32,231 nucleotides of DNA from Synechococcus sp. AG-670-B23 (GTDB taxonomy: Bacteria > Cyanobacteriota > Cyanobacteriia > PCC-6307 > Cyanobiaceae), in NCBI GenBank assembly GCA_003209165.1, contig QCSL01000026.1:1-32231 (forward strand), read 5' to 3'. Position numbers and translations under genes: made by a program. Below, one piece after another: positions 1 through 7,194 of this stretch. The notes beneath the pieces were generated by a model, which searched no databases, was not told where the DNA came from, and worked only from the letters and a program-made list of their open reading frames with translations. Within the stretch, counting starts at the first letter, position 1. Each line of letters begins with the position of its first letter.

Positions 1-702
1 AATCACAATGTGATCCTTTGGGTCACGATCAGGGTTGCCGTCTCGAAGGCTGAATAGGGTGTTCATTCCTGCTGCTCGAGCGGCATCGCATTCGGCCCCA
101 TTGTCACTCACAAACCAAATATTCTCTGGTACGCTGTTGAGCTGATATGCAATTTTGGTATAACTACCGGTGGATTTTTTGGGGCCGGTATGTGTGTCAA
201 ACCAGTGGCTAAATAGGCTTTCTAGGTTTCCTTCTGAACTGTATCTATATAAAAGTTGTTGTGACTGAATGCTGCCCGAAGAGTACGCGGATAATGTCAA
301 TCCCTGTTCATGCCATTGATGCAGGCATACTGCTGTTTCTGGAAAAAGTTCGGCTTTGAGTTCTCCTTCTCTGTAGCCATATTCCCAAATCTTGCCCTGC
401 AGATCTTTGAGCGCTGTCGACTTTTTGTCGATTGAGATTAGGTGCTTGAGGTATTGGATTAAGCCGTCGGCTTTGTGAACTTGCTGTCGATCAGCCTGAT
501 TTTTAAGCAGCAAGCTTTCGATTGATTGATCATCTGACCATTCCTTGTTTGCGCCTTGAATAGCCCTGTTTTGAGTGTTGTTATTCCAGTGCTGTTTGAT
601 GAAATTGCTGAGTTCCCGCTTGGCAAAGGGAAACAAAATCTCACTCACAAAGCTTACTGGACATGTTGTGCCTTCAATGTCGAGCAGAAGATGTTGATTC
701 AT
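1..702 (-). CDS. mtnC: Enolase-phosphatase E1 (partial, C-terminus beyond left edge)
   Basis: This HAD-family enzyme of methionine salvage converts 2,3-diketo-5-methylthiopentyl-1-phosphate to the acireductone by enolisation and dephosphorylation. The frame is open from ATG at 702 to the window edge (234 residues), so only the last few residues are missing for a family of about 230-245. Visible HAD motifs are DIEGTT near residue 8 (nucleophile Asp), SSGS, GPKKST (Lys) and SDNGAECDAA near the end (acidic motif). The ATG overlaps the mtnB stop as ATGA (702-699), so the two genes are translationally coupled. Base composition is unlike the neighbours: two sampled 60-base lines (121-180 and 481-540) are about 38% and 42% GC by hand count. 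Identification is firm; the missing tail cannot be judged. Confidence 0.93.
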   Translation of the reverse strand, partial: MNQHLLLDIEGTTCPVSFVSEILFPFAKRELSNFIKQHWNNNTQNRAIQGANKEWSDDQSIESLLLKNQADRQQVHKADGLIQYLKHLISIDKKSTALKDLQGKIWEYGYREGELKAELFPETAVCLHQWHEQGLTLSAYSSGSIQSQQLLYRYSSEGNLESLFSHWFDTHTGPKKSTGSYTKIAYQLNSVPENIWFVSDNGAECDAARAAGMNTLFSLRDGNPDRDPKDHIVI

Positions 703-1319
703 GATTGATGTGCGATCTGCATCTGGGTTAATTTCACCTTCAACAGAAACTCCAGGATTTCAAGGTGTTGTTTGCTGGCTTCCAGGTCAGCCCCCCATGC
801 GTAAAGACCGTGACCTGCAACGAGAAACCCGCAGGGTGCCGATTTCAAGGAGGGTGCGATGGCATCGCCCAGCTCTTGCATCGATTGACTATTGCTAATG
901 ATCGGGATGTTGATGCTGGTGGCGTGGGTCTTGATGCCTACCAGACCTTTCAACATCTCCCACCCCTCCAATAGGATTCCTCTCTTGCCTTCGTAATGAC
1001 GGGATAACACCGTTCCTGCTACGGAATGGGTGTGCAGCACAGCTCCCGCTTGGGTCGCTTCAACAATGCGCAGATGCAACGATGTTTCGGCGCTGGCCTT
1101 GCCTTCACCTTGTAGGACGTTGCAGATTTGATCCACCACAATCAGCTGATCAGCACGAACCTGTCCTTTGTCCACGCCACTGGGTGCCATGAGCAACTGC
1201 AGGGGCTGATGCTGCAGCACAACGCTGAAATTGCCTCCGGTGCCATCGCACCAGCCGCGTTTGTGGATGCCTTGCATCACCTCGGCCAAACAGTCGCGCT
1301 GGGTTCGGCTGGCGTTCAC
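699..1319 (-). CDS. mtnB: Methylthioribulose-1-phosphate dehydratase
   Basis: A class II aldolase-fold zinc enzyme that dehydrates 5-methylthioribulose-1-phosphate in methionine salvage, between MtnA and MtnC. The zinc site is visible as HTHS after GAVL and a later GHG in VAGHGLYAWG; the catalytic-region EGWEMLKG is also present. I chose GTG at 1319 (V-N-A-S-R-T-Q), with an AGGG about 11 bases upstream. This gives 206 residues, close to the usual family length. An in-frame ATG at 1370 would add 17 arginine-rich residues and overlap the divergent mtnA start, so it looks like a spurious extension. The stop is shared with the mtnC start (ATGA). GC is intermediate between AT-richer mtnC and GC-rich mtnA. 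The family is clear; the exact start is less so. Confidence 0.92.
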   Translation of the reverse strand: MNASRTQRDCLAEVMQGIHKRGWCDGTGGNFSVVLQHQPLQLLMAPSGVDKGQVRADQLIVVDQICNVLQGEGKASAETSLHLRIVEATQAGAVLHTHSVAGTVLSRHYEGKRGILLEGWEMLKGLVGIKTHATSINIPIISNSQSMQELGDAIAPSLKSAPCGFLVAGHGLYAWGADLEASKQHLEILEFLLKVKLTQMQIAHQS

Positions 1320-1369
1320 AGTCCGTAAATCCCTACATCTTCTATACAGGAAAAAGAGATTGCGCTGCA

Positions 1370-2383
1370 TTGACCCTTCCCCCCAGTTGCCGCTGGACCG
1401 GAGACCACCTAGAGGTGCTGGACCAGCGGCAACTCCCCGGTGCTGTCGTGTTTATGCATCTAATGGTGTGGCAGGAGGTTGCTCAGGCGATCACCACCAT
1501 GGCTGTGCGCGGTGCCCCAGCGATTGGTATCGCTGCGGCTTGGGGGGTTGTGCTTGCCGCGAGGGCTGGTGATGACCTCCCCAGTGCCATCCATGGTCTG
1601 CGTGGGTCACGACCGACCGCTGTCAATTTGGGCTGGGCCCTCAACCGGATGCAGAAAGCCATTGCATCCTCAGGATCAATAGATGTTTCGGCGCTGGCTG
1701 GTGTGGCAGCTGGGCTTCAGAACGAGGATCGTTTGCTCACCCAGCGGCTGGTGGATCACGGCGTTTCACTGCTGAATCGGGGGTGTCGTGTCTTGCACCA
1801 TTGCCACACCGGAGCGATCGCTACGGGAGGGGTTGGCACTGCCCTTGGGGTGATCGCAGCAGCCCATGCCCGTGGCCTTCTCCGCCATGCCTGGCTGGAT
1901 GAAACGCGTCCCCGCCTGCAGGGGGCTGCCCTTTCTGCCTGGGAGTTAGGTTGTCTTGGTGTGCCCTGCACCGTGATTGTCGATGGTGCCAGCGGATTGC
2001 TCATGCGTCGTGGTGAGGTGGATGCCGTGTTGGTGGGCTGTGACCGCGTCGCCGCCAATGGCGATGTTGCCAACAAGATCGGCACCTACAACTTGGCGCT
2101 TGTGGCCCGAGCCCATGGCGTCCCCTTTTATGTCTGCGCCCCTGGTAGCAGCATTGATCCAGCCACGCCCGATGGGGAAGCGATCACCATCGAGGAACGC
2201 GTTGCAGAGGAGATCACCCACGTGCGCGGTGTTGAAGTTGCGGCTCCTGGGGCCCAGACCTGGAATCCCGCCTTTGACATCACGCCAGCTCACTTGATCA
2301 CAGGGTTGATTACTGAGTTCGGTGTGCTTTGCCCGCCCTATGGGAAGGCTCTCTCTGCTCTTTCGCTTCCTAATCAGCTTTGA
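1370..2383 (+). CDS. mtnA: S-methyl-5-thioribose-1-phosphate isomerase
   Basis: Isomerises 5-methylthioribose-1-phosphate to methylthioribulose-1-phosphate, the first ring-opening step of methionine salvage, and belongs to the eIF2B-like superfamily. Family landmarks are MAVRGAPAIGIAAAWG in the N-terminal third, LHHCHTGAIATGG with the catalytic Cys, and CDRVAANGDVANKIGTY with the catalytic Asp. The length of 337 residues is typical. The best start is TTG at 1370, because the RW-x(3)-LEVLDQ block that opens the family follows at once and no ATG lies upstream in frame. Ribosome-binding signal is weak. It is divergent from mtnBC with about 50 bases between, presumably holding both promoters. Its 3' end overlaps fpg, which runs convergently, by 10 bases. 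Confidence 0.94.
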   Translation: MTLPPSCRWTGDHLEVLDQRQLPGAVVFMHLMVWQEVAQAITTMAVRGAPAIGIAAAWGVVLAARAGDDLPSAIHGLRGSRPTAVNLGWALNRMQKAIASSGSIDVSALAGVAAGLQNEDRLLTQRLVDHGVSLLNRGCRVLHHCHTGAIATGGVGTALGVIAAAHARGLLRHAWLDETRPRLQGAALSAWELGCLGVPCTVIVDGASGLLMRRGEVDAVLVGCDRVAANGDVANKIGTYNLALVARAHGVPFYVCAPGSSIDPATPDGEAITIEERVAEEITHVRGVEVAAPGAQTWNPAFDITPAHLITGLITEFGVLCPPYGKALSALSLPNQL

Positions 2384-3210
2384 CAGGTCGGGCACCAATG
2401 GGTGCTTCGGCCGGACAACTTCTCCCTCTGGATCGGCGTTCCACAACTGCGGCAGGGTTCTCCTCCACGTTGATAGACCCAGGCCTGGCCTCCATAGTTG
2501 CCATTCACCCCTTCAAGATCGCGGAAATCACTGAAGGTGGTGCCGCCGGCTCCAATGCTGATGGTCAGAACATTGACCAACGCATCGCGCAACCTCTCCA
2601 GTTCTTTGAGCGTCAGCTGCCCTGCAGGCGTGAAGGGAGCGATGCCCGATGCGAAAAGGGATTCATCCGCATAGATGTTGCCCGCTCCGGCCACCAGGGC
2701 TTGGTCCAATAGCGCTGTTTTGATCGGTCGGCTGCTGCCCTTGAGCTTTTGCTTCAGGTATGCGGCTGAGAAGTCGGCGCTGAATGGTTCAGGGCCGAGT
2801 CGCATCAAGCCTGTGATCACCTCCTCAATCGCCTGGCCTGGAGGCACCCACCACATCTCCCCGAAGCTGCGCACATCCACAAAGCGCAACTCCTCCTCTT
2901 TGGAATTCCAGAGGCGAACACGGGTGTGCTTGCAAGGTTCTGAAGGCTGCTCATGCCATTGGAATTGTCCGGTCATGCGTAGATGAACACCCCAAACACC
3001 GCCCTCTGGCTTCAGGGCTGCCATGAGGTATTTGCCGCGGCGCTGCCACTGGCCCACTGTTGTGCCGCAGAGGCCTTGTACAAAGTCATTAGGTCCTCCA
3101 GGGCTGGCAATGGCCCTTGGTCTGCAGACCTCAACCTGTGCAATTTTGAAGTCGACAAGACGATCTGCCAGTCCCCGACGGACCGTCTCGACTTCAGGGA
3201 GTTCAGGCAA
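2374..3210 (-). CDS. mutM: Formamidopyrimidine-DNA glycosylase
   Basis: A base-excision repair enzyme (Fpg/MutM) that removes 8-oxoguanine and formamidopyrimidines and nicks the strand by beta,delta-elimination. The mature N-terminus PELPEVETVRRGL carries the catalytic Pro and Glu, RRGKYL carries the conserved Lys, and the H2TH region AGAGNIYADESLF is clear. A four-cysteine zinc finger closes the protein (CRSCG...CPTC). At 278 residues it is full length. The start lies only 5 bases from the end of psaE, so fpg may be co-transcribed behind psaE, tying repair of oxidised guanine to a photosystem gene. The 3' end overlaps mtnA convergently by 10 bases. Confidence 0.97.
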   Translation of the reverse strand: MPELPEVETVRRGLADRLVDFKIAQVEVCRPRAIASPGGPNDFVQGLCGTTVGQWQRRGKYLMAALKPEGGVWGVHLRMTGQFQWHEQPSEPCKHTRVRLWNSKEEELRFVDVRSFGEMWWVPPGQAIEEVITGLMRLGPEPFSADFSAAYLKQKLKGSSRPIKTALLDQALVAGAGNIYADESLFASGIAPFTPAGQLTLKELERLRDALVNVLTISIGAGGTTFSDFRDLEGVNGNYGGQAWVYQRGGEPCRSCGTPIQREKLSGRSTHWCPTCQS

Positions 3211-3215
3211 CGGCC

Positions 3216-3425
3216 TCAGGCCGGCTCGAGTTCCGCCTCAGCGAAATTGTTGGTGTTGATGCCCCCGTCAACGCCCTGCAGGCCGCTGTAGTTGACCTTT
3301 TCGAAGCGAACGACAACCGGGTAGCGGATACCTGAGGTGTCTACGGAGGCAACGGTGCCAACTTCGTTGAACCAGTAGGACTCAGGACGCTTGATGCGCA
3401 CCTTGGCGCCGCGGGTGATCGCCAT
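3216..3425 (-). CDS. psaE: Photosystem I subunit IV
   Basis: A small peripheral subunit on the cytoplasmic face of photosystem I that helps dock ferredoxin and supports cyclic electron flow. The 69 residues cover the entire SH3-like fold: [19 protein letters not shown] at the start, then the core strand [13 protein letters not shown] and the region [10 protein letters not shown] near the end. There is no presequence, as expected for a cytoplasmic-side subunit. It is the first gene of a likely psaE-fpg unit. Its promoter must lie in the 41 bases shared with the divergent gene at 3467, or within that gene's 5' part. I do not see a clear -10/-35 pair there. Confidence 0.98.
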   Translation of the reverse strand: MAITRGAKVRIKRPESYWFNEVGTVASVDTSGIRYPVVVRFEKVNYSGLQGVDGGINTNNFAEAELEPA

Positions 3426-3466
3426 CGCTGGGCATGTAGTGATGCAATCGGAGCGTATCTCGTGGA

Positions 3467-4570
3467 ATGGGTGTTGATCACCGCTGCGTCACAGAATGTC
3501 GTCCCTTGGTTGTCGGCGCCCCTTTGACAAGTTCCATCGCTCTTGATCCAGATCCGTCCTTGCTGCAACTGGATTTGCCGGACCCGGAGCAGGACGACAT
3601 CAGCACGATGGAATTTCTGGCCCGCCTGGAACAGGCCTGGGCCGTCTGTGACCGCTTTGATCTGCAGACCGAGATCTGGCGTGGACGCATCCTTCGCGCC
3701 GTGCGGGACAAGGAAAAGCGAGGCGGTGAAGGGCGGGGCGCCGGATTTCTGCAGTGGTTGCGGGAGCGGGAAATCAGCAAGACCCGTGCCTATGGCTTGA
3801 TTCAACTGGCCGAATCCGCCGACAGCATGCTCAGCGACGGCACTCTGGAGGAGAGCAGCGTGAATCAGTTCTCCAAGCGGGCCTTTATGGAAACCGCCCA
3901 GGCGGTTCCCGAAGTGCAGCTGATGATTTCTGAAGCCGCCAACGAAGGTCAGGAAATCACCCGCAAGCAAGTGCGCCGTCTCACCGATGAATTCACCGCG
4001 GCCACCAGTCCGTTGCTGCCGGAAGAGATTCGTCAGCTCACCCAGGAGAATCTGCTGCCACCCCGTGCGGTGGCTCCTCTGGTGCGTGAATTGGCCAAGC
4101 TTCCTGAGCCGCAGCAGGAGGATCTGCGCAAGGTGCTCCGCGATGAGCCCGAACTCGATCGCATCAAGGATGTCACCACAACAGCGCGGTGGATCAGCAA
4201 GGCAACGGAGTCGGGCATCGCCGTGAGGGCCTTTCAACAGGGTGAACTTGACCTCGACCGTGCAATGCAAGAGGCCCAGCGCCTGGATGCCCTTGGCCTG
4301 CTGGCCGATGCGGTGGGCCAGGCCCAGGCCCTTGAGTCGGCGGTGCTCAAGCTTCACACGTCCTGGCGGCGATTGGGGGGGCTTCAGGAGCGCCTTTGGG
4401 TTGAAAGCGGGAGCAGCACGCCCTACCTGCGCGATGTGCTGAATGCTCTGCAGACCCTTAGCGGCGCAACGATGCGTGTGTCGTTGGGAGAGCTGGCCGG
4501 TGGCAAGCGGGTGCGGCTCCAACTGGTGGAGGAGTCTCCCGATCAATTGGAACCCCCGCCGCTGGTCTGA
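3467..4570 (+). CDS. Unrecognised helical protein with a possible helix-turn-helix
   Basis: I do not recognise this 367-residue protein as a named family. It is acidic, almost wholly helical in appearance, with no signal peptide or membrane segment. Around residues 95-120, [19 protein letters not shown] followed by QLAESAD looks like a DNA-binding helix-turn-helix of the kind seen in ParB-like and DUF3102-like proteins. A charged stretch near 165-180 ([13 protein letters not shown]) may continue the nucleic-acid surface. The C-terminal third ([19 protein letters not shown]) could form a coiled coil or bundle. The start is uncertain: ATG at 3467 has no good ribosome-binding site, and ATG at 3608 ([11 protein letters not shown]) is a plausible shorter alternative. 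It is followed about 50 bases later by recQ on the same strand, which hints at a role on DNA. Confidence 0.85.
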   Translation: MGVDHRCVTECRPLVVGAPLTSSIALDPDPSLLQLDLPDPEQDDISTMEFLARLEQAWAVCDRFDLQTEIWRGRILRAVRDKEKRGGEGRGAGFLQWLREREISKTRAYGLIQLAESADSMLSDGTLEESSVNQFSKRAFMETAQAVPEVQLMISEAANEGQEITRKQVRRLTDEFTAATSPLLPEEIRQLTQENLLPPRAVAPLVRELAKLPEPQQEDLRKVLRDEPELDRIKDVTTTARWISKATESGIAVRAFQQGELDLDRAMQEAQRLDALGLLADAVGQAQALESAVLKLHTSWRRLGGLQERLWVESGSSTPYLRDVLNALQTLSGATMRVSLGELAGGKRVRLQLVEESPDQLEPPPLV

Positions 4571-4618
4571 CACCAGGTCTTGTGCTCGATAATCTAAAGC
4601 CTCCACATCTGGTGTGTT

Positions 4619-6100
4619 CTGGCTTCACTTGAGCGTGCACTGCAGGCCCATTTCGGTTGGGATGGCTTCCGCCCTGGGCAACGGCCAGTAGTGGATGCCG
4701 TCCTGGCGGGTCGGGATGCGCTGGCAGTGCTGCCCACCGGCGGTGGCAAATCGCTTTGCTATCAGCTGCCGGCATTGGTGCGCGAAGGCTTGGTGGTGGT
4801 GATCTCACCGTTGGTGGCGCTGATGGAGGACCAGGTGATGGCGCTGCAGCGACGGGGAATCGCTGCGGCCTGCCTCCACGCCGGGCTGGATCGAGCCCGA
4901 CGCCAGCAGGCCTTGGAGCAGCTGCGGGACGCCACGCTGCGTCTCCTCTACATCGCGCCAGAACGACTTCAGGGTGAGCAGACCCAGCTGATGCTGGAAC
5001 GCCATGCCATGGAGGGGCGGCTTGTGGCCCTGGCGGTGGACGAGGCCCACTGCATCAGTGCCTGGGGGCATGATTTCCGTCCCGATTACCGCCGGCTTGG
5101 CCAGATCCGCAGCCTCTGCCAGGGAGTGCCGATGGTGGCCCTAAGCGCTACAGCAGCCCCACGGGTGCGGGCCGACATCATTCGCCTGCTCGACCTGCGT
5201 CGACCGCTTGTGCAGGTGAGTTCCGCCCGCCGGGACAACCTTGACTACACGATGCAGCGCCGCCCGAGGGATCCCATGCCACAGGTGTTGGAGGCATTGG
5301 AGATGTCTCGTGGCGCCGCGCTGATCTATGCCCGCACTCGTCGTTCCGTGGAGCAGTGGGCGGAACGTCTCAGAGGCCAAGGGGTTGCCGCTACGCCTTA
5401 TCACGCCGGCTTGGATCCTAAGACCCGCCAGCAGGCCCTGCGCCTGTTTCTTGAACACGAGCGGCCCGTCCTTGTTGCGACAGTGGCTTTCGGGATGGGC
5501 GTTGACCGTGGCGATGTCGGTCTTGTACTTCACCTCGATCTGCCGGCCACGCCGGAGGGCTATCTGCAGGAATCAGGCCGTGCCGGTCGAGACGGCAAGC
5601 CGGCCCATTGCCATGTGCTGTTTTCGCCGGGTGACCGTACCAGCCTGGGGTGGGCCATGCAGGCCTCGGCTCGGGGCAGTGACGCCCTGGAGGACCGTCG
5701 CCGCATGGACCTGGCGCAGCAGCAGCTGCGTCGAATGGAGGCTGTCGCGGAGGGTGAGATGTGCCGTGAACAGGCCTTGCTGCTGGCAGTCGGCGAGTTG
5801 GTGGGTCCCTGTGGACGCTGTGATCGATGCATGGACGAACCCAAACGACGCGACTGGTCAGCCCAGGTGGAGAAGCTTCTGGCCCATCTGGCGGAGCAAG
5901 ACGGCACGGACATGCGCCGCCTCGGTGAGCACCTGGCCATGCATGAACCCGGACGCCATGAGCGCTGGACTTGGTTGGCCCGTCGGCTTGTTCAGGAGGA
6001 GTTGATTCAGGAAAGCAATGACGGTACTCAGCGGCTTTATCTCCGCGAGAGCGGCCGGAGATTCCTGGATTCCCCCTGGCCGCTCGATTACGCCGCCTGA
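4619..6100 (+). CDS. recQ: RecQ-family ATP-dependent DNA helicase
   Basis: A 3'-5' superfamily 2 helicase used in recombination and stalled-fork repair. Visible in order are motif 0 (FGWDGFRPGQRPVV), Walker A (LPTGGGKSLCYQ), DEAH box (VDEAHCISAWGHDFRPDYR), motif III (SATA), motif V/VI (GMGVDRGDVGLVLH; SGRAGRDGKP) and the zinc-binding cysteines (MCREQALLL...CGRCDRC). A short winged-helix part follows; there is no HRDC domain. The start is odd: the first standard codon is GTG at 4691, which would remove motif 0, needed for nucleotide binding. The frame is open back to a stop at 4595, and the only near-standard choice ahead of motif 0 is CTG at 4619. I use CTG with caution. It probably forms a unit with the preceding gene. 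Confidence 0.93.
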   Translation: MASLERALQAHFGWDGFRPGQRPVVDAVLAGRDALAVLPTGGGKSLCYQLPALVREGLVVVISPLVALMEDQVMALQRRGIAAACLHAGLDRARRQQALEQLRDATLRLLYIAPERLQGEQTQLMLERHAMEGRLVALAVDEAHCISAWGHDFRPDYRRLGQIRSLCQGVPMVALSATAAPRVRADIIRLLDLRRPLVQVSSARRDNLDYTMQRRPRDPMPQVLEALEMSRGAALIYARTRRSVEQWAERLRGQGVAATPYHAGLDPKTRQQALRLFLEHERPVLVATVAFGMGVDRGDVGLVLHLDLPATPEGYLQESGRAGRDGKPAHCHVLFSPGDRTSLGWAMQASARGSDALEDRRRMDLAQQQLRRMEAVAEGEMCREQALLLAVGELVGPCGRCDRCMDEPKRRDWSAQVEKLLAHLAEQDGTDMRRLGEHLAMHEPGRHERWTWLARRLVQEELIQESNDGTQRLYLRESGRRFLDSPWPLDYAA

Positions 6101-6106
6101 GTTAGC

Positions 6107-7096
6107 TCAGGCCTTGGCCTGACAACGGTCCTTCACCAGGTCCTTTTCGAATCGGTTCTTCGGCGCTTCCCAGGTTTTCCAGCTCCCATCTGCACCGGTG
6201 GCATTGATCTTCTTGGCCGAACAGTTCACAGCTAGGTACAAGGCCTGACCCTGGGCATTGAGGGTCGGCACGACCTGACTGCCTCCCATGGGCTGCCAGT
6301 TGCCCCAGTCCACCTGGAGGGGGCCATAGCTGCGCCAGTTAGCCGTCTTGGCCAGGGCCTGCTTGGGCTTGGCGGCTTGGACAGGCTTGGCTTTGACCAC
6401 AGGCTTGTTGGTCTGAACTGGTTTGGTTTGCACCGTTGGCTCCACCGTCACAACTGGCGTGCTGGCGGCGGCAACCGGTTTTGTTTTTTCTGGCTGCGGT
6501 TGGGCGGTGATCGGTACCTGGAAGGAAGGATCCGTCAGATAAAGGCGAGTTCCCACCTCGACCTTGTTTGGGTCGGTGAGCTGGTTGATGCTGATCAGGC
6601 TGGCCACCGGCAGCTTGTAGGCCTTGGCGATCTGCGTGAGGGTCTGCCCTTTCATAACGGTGTGTTCTGTGGCGCCTGGTATAGGGGTCACAGCCAACGG
6701 CTTGAAGGCAGGACGAGGCACCACTGCGTTGCTGGGGAGTTGCAGGGTCTGACCGACCTCCACATGGTTTGCATTGCGAAGGTTGTTGAGGGCCATTAGG
6801 TCGCGATTGCTGACCCGGTACTGGCCAGCAATGCCGCTGAGGGTCTCACCGCTCTTGACGCGATGCCGGCTCGAGCCCGCCGTCACGGTGGGGCCTGGCA
6901 CTTGCAAGCGGCGCCCGGCTTCAACAAGGTCTGGATTGCGGATCCCATTCATCCGCATCAGGGTGCCAACGCTCACCCCGAAGCGGTAGGAGATATCCGA
7001 GAGCGTTTCGCCGGATCGCACCGTCACCGAGGCAGCCGTGGCAGACAGGGGGAACCAGGCCGTCAGCAGCAGGGCGGCTAGAGCGGTACGGCGCAT
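6107..7096 (-). CDS. Secreted triple-LysM peptidoglycan-binding protein
   Basis: An exported wall-binding protein. Residues 1-22 form a Sec signal peptide (RR, hydrophobic core AALLLTAWFPL, ATAA cleavage region). Three LysM domains follow at about 23-67, 77-121 and 143-188, each with the G[EQ]TL...I pattern and a closing VEAG or VEVG-x-x-L strand. A proline-, lysine- and threonine-rich linker (about 195-250) leads to a C-terminal domain of about 75 residues with two cysteines, rich in Trp, that I do not recognise. There is no obvious peptidase or amidase catalytic motif, so it may be structural, or the C-terminal domain may carry the activity. It is convergent with recQ with a 6-base gap. Confidence 0.9.
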   Translation of the reverse strand: MRRTALAALLLTAWFPLSATAASVTVRSGETLSDISYRFGVSVGTLMRMNGIRNPDLVEAGRRLQVPGPTVTAGSSRHRVKSGETLSGIAGQYRVSNRDLMALNNLRNANHVEVGQTLQLPSNAVVPRPAFKPLAVTPIPGATEHTVMKGQTLTQIAKAYKLPVASLISINQLTDPNKVEVGTRLYLTDPSFQVPITAQPQPEKTKPVAAASTPVVTVEPTVQTKPVQTNKPVVKAKPVQAAKPKQALAKTANWRSYGPLQVDWGNWQPMGGSQVVPTLNAQGQALYLAVNCSAKKINATGADGSWKTWEAPKNRFEKDLVKDRCQAKA

Positions 7097-7191
7097 TCGT
7101 CTCCGGCAGATCCCCGCAAGATACGGTGCCTGAGGTAATCCGCCAGCCCCCAGAGCACCTGCTGCAGAACGGATGTGGTGGCGATGAGCAC
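7078..7191 (-). CDS. Candidate 37-residue ORF between ALDH and LysM genes
   Basis: A short frame starts at GTG 7191, three bases after the aldehyde dehydrogenase stop, and ends at TAG 7080-7078 inside the 5' end of the LysM gene. A GGATAAGG stretch precedes the GTG. The predicted peptide has a coherent hydrophobic-amphipathic part (SVLQQVLWGLADYLRHRIL). No function can be given; it may be a chance frame or a coupling ORF. Confidence 0.22.
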   Translation of the reverse strand: MLIATTSVLQQVLWGLADYLRHRILRGSAGDECAVPL

Positions 7192-7194
7192 GCC

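Noticed and set aside
1814-1821. GCGATCGC octamer (HIP1-like) in mtnA
   Set aside because: A single copy noticed; marine picocyanobacteria are not enriched in HIP1, so chance is enough.
3341-4606. Long open frame on the minus strand opposite the unknown helical gene
   Set aside because: Low-complexity, His/Gln/Leu-rich product mirroring GC-rich plus-strand coding; it overlaps psaE as well and shows no domain.
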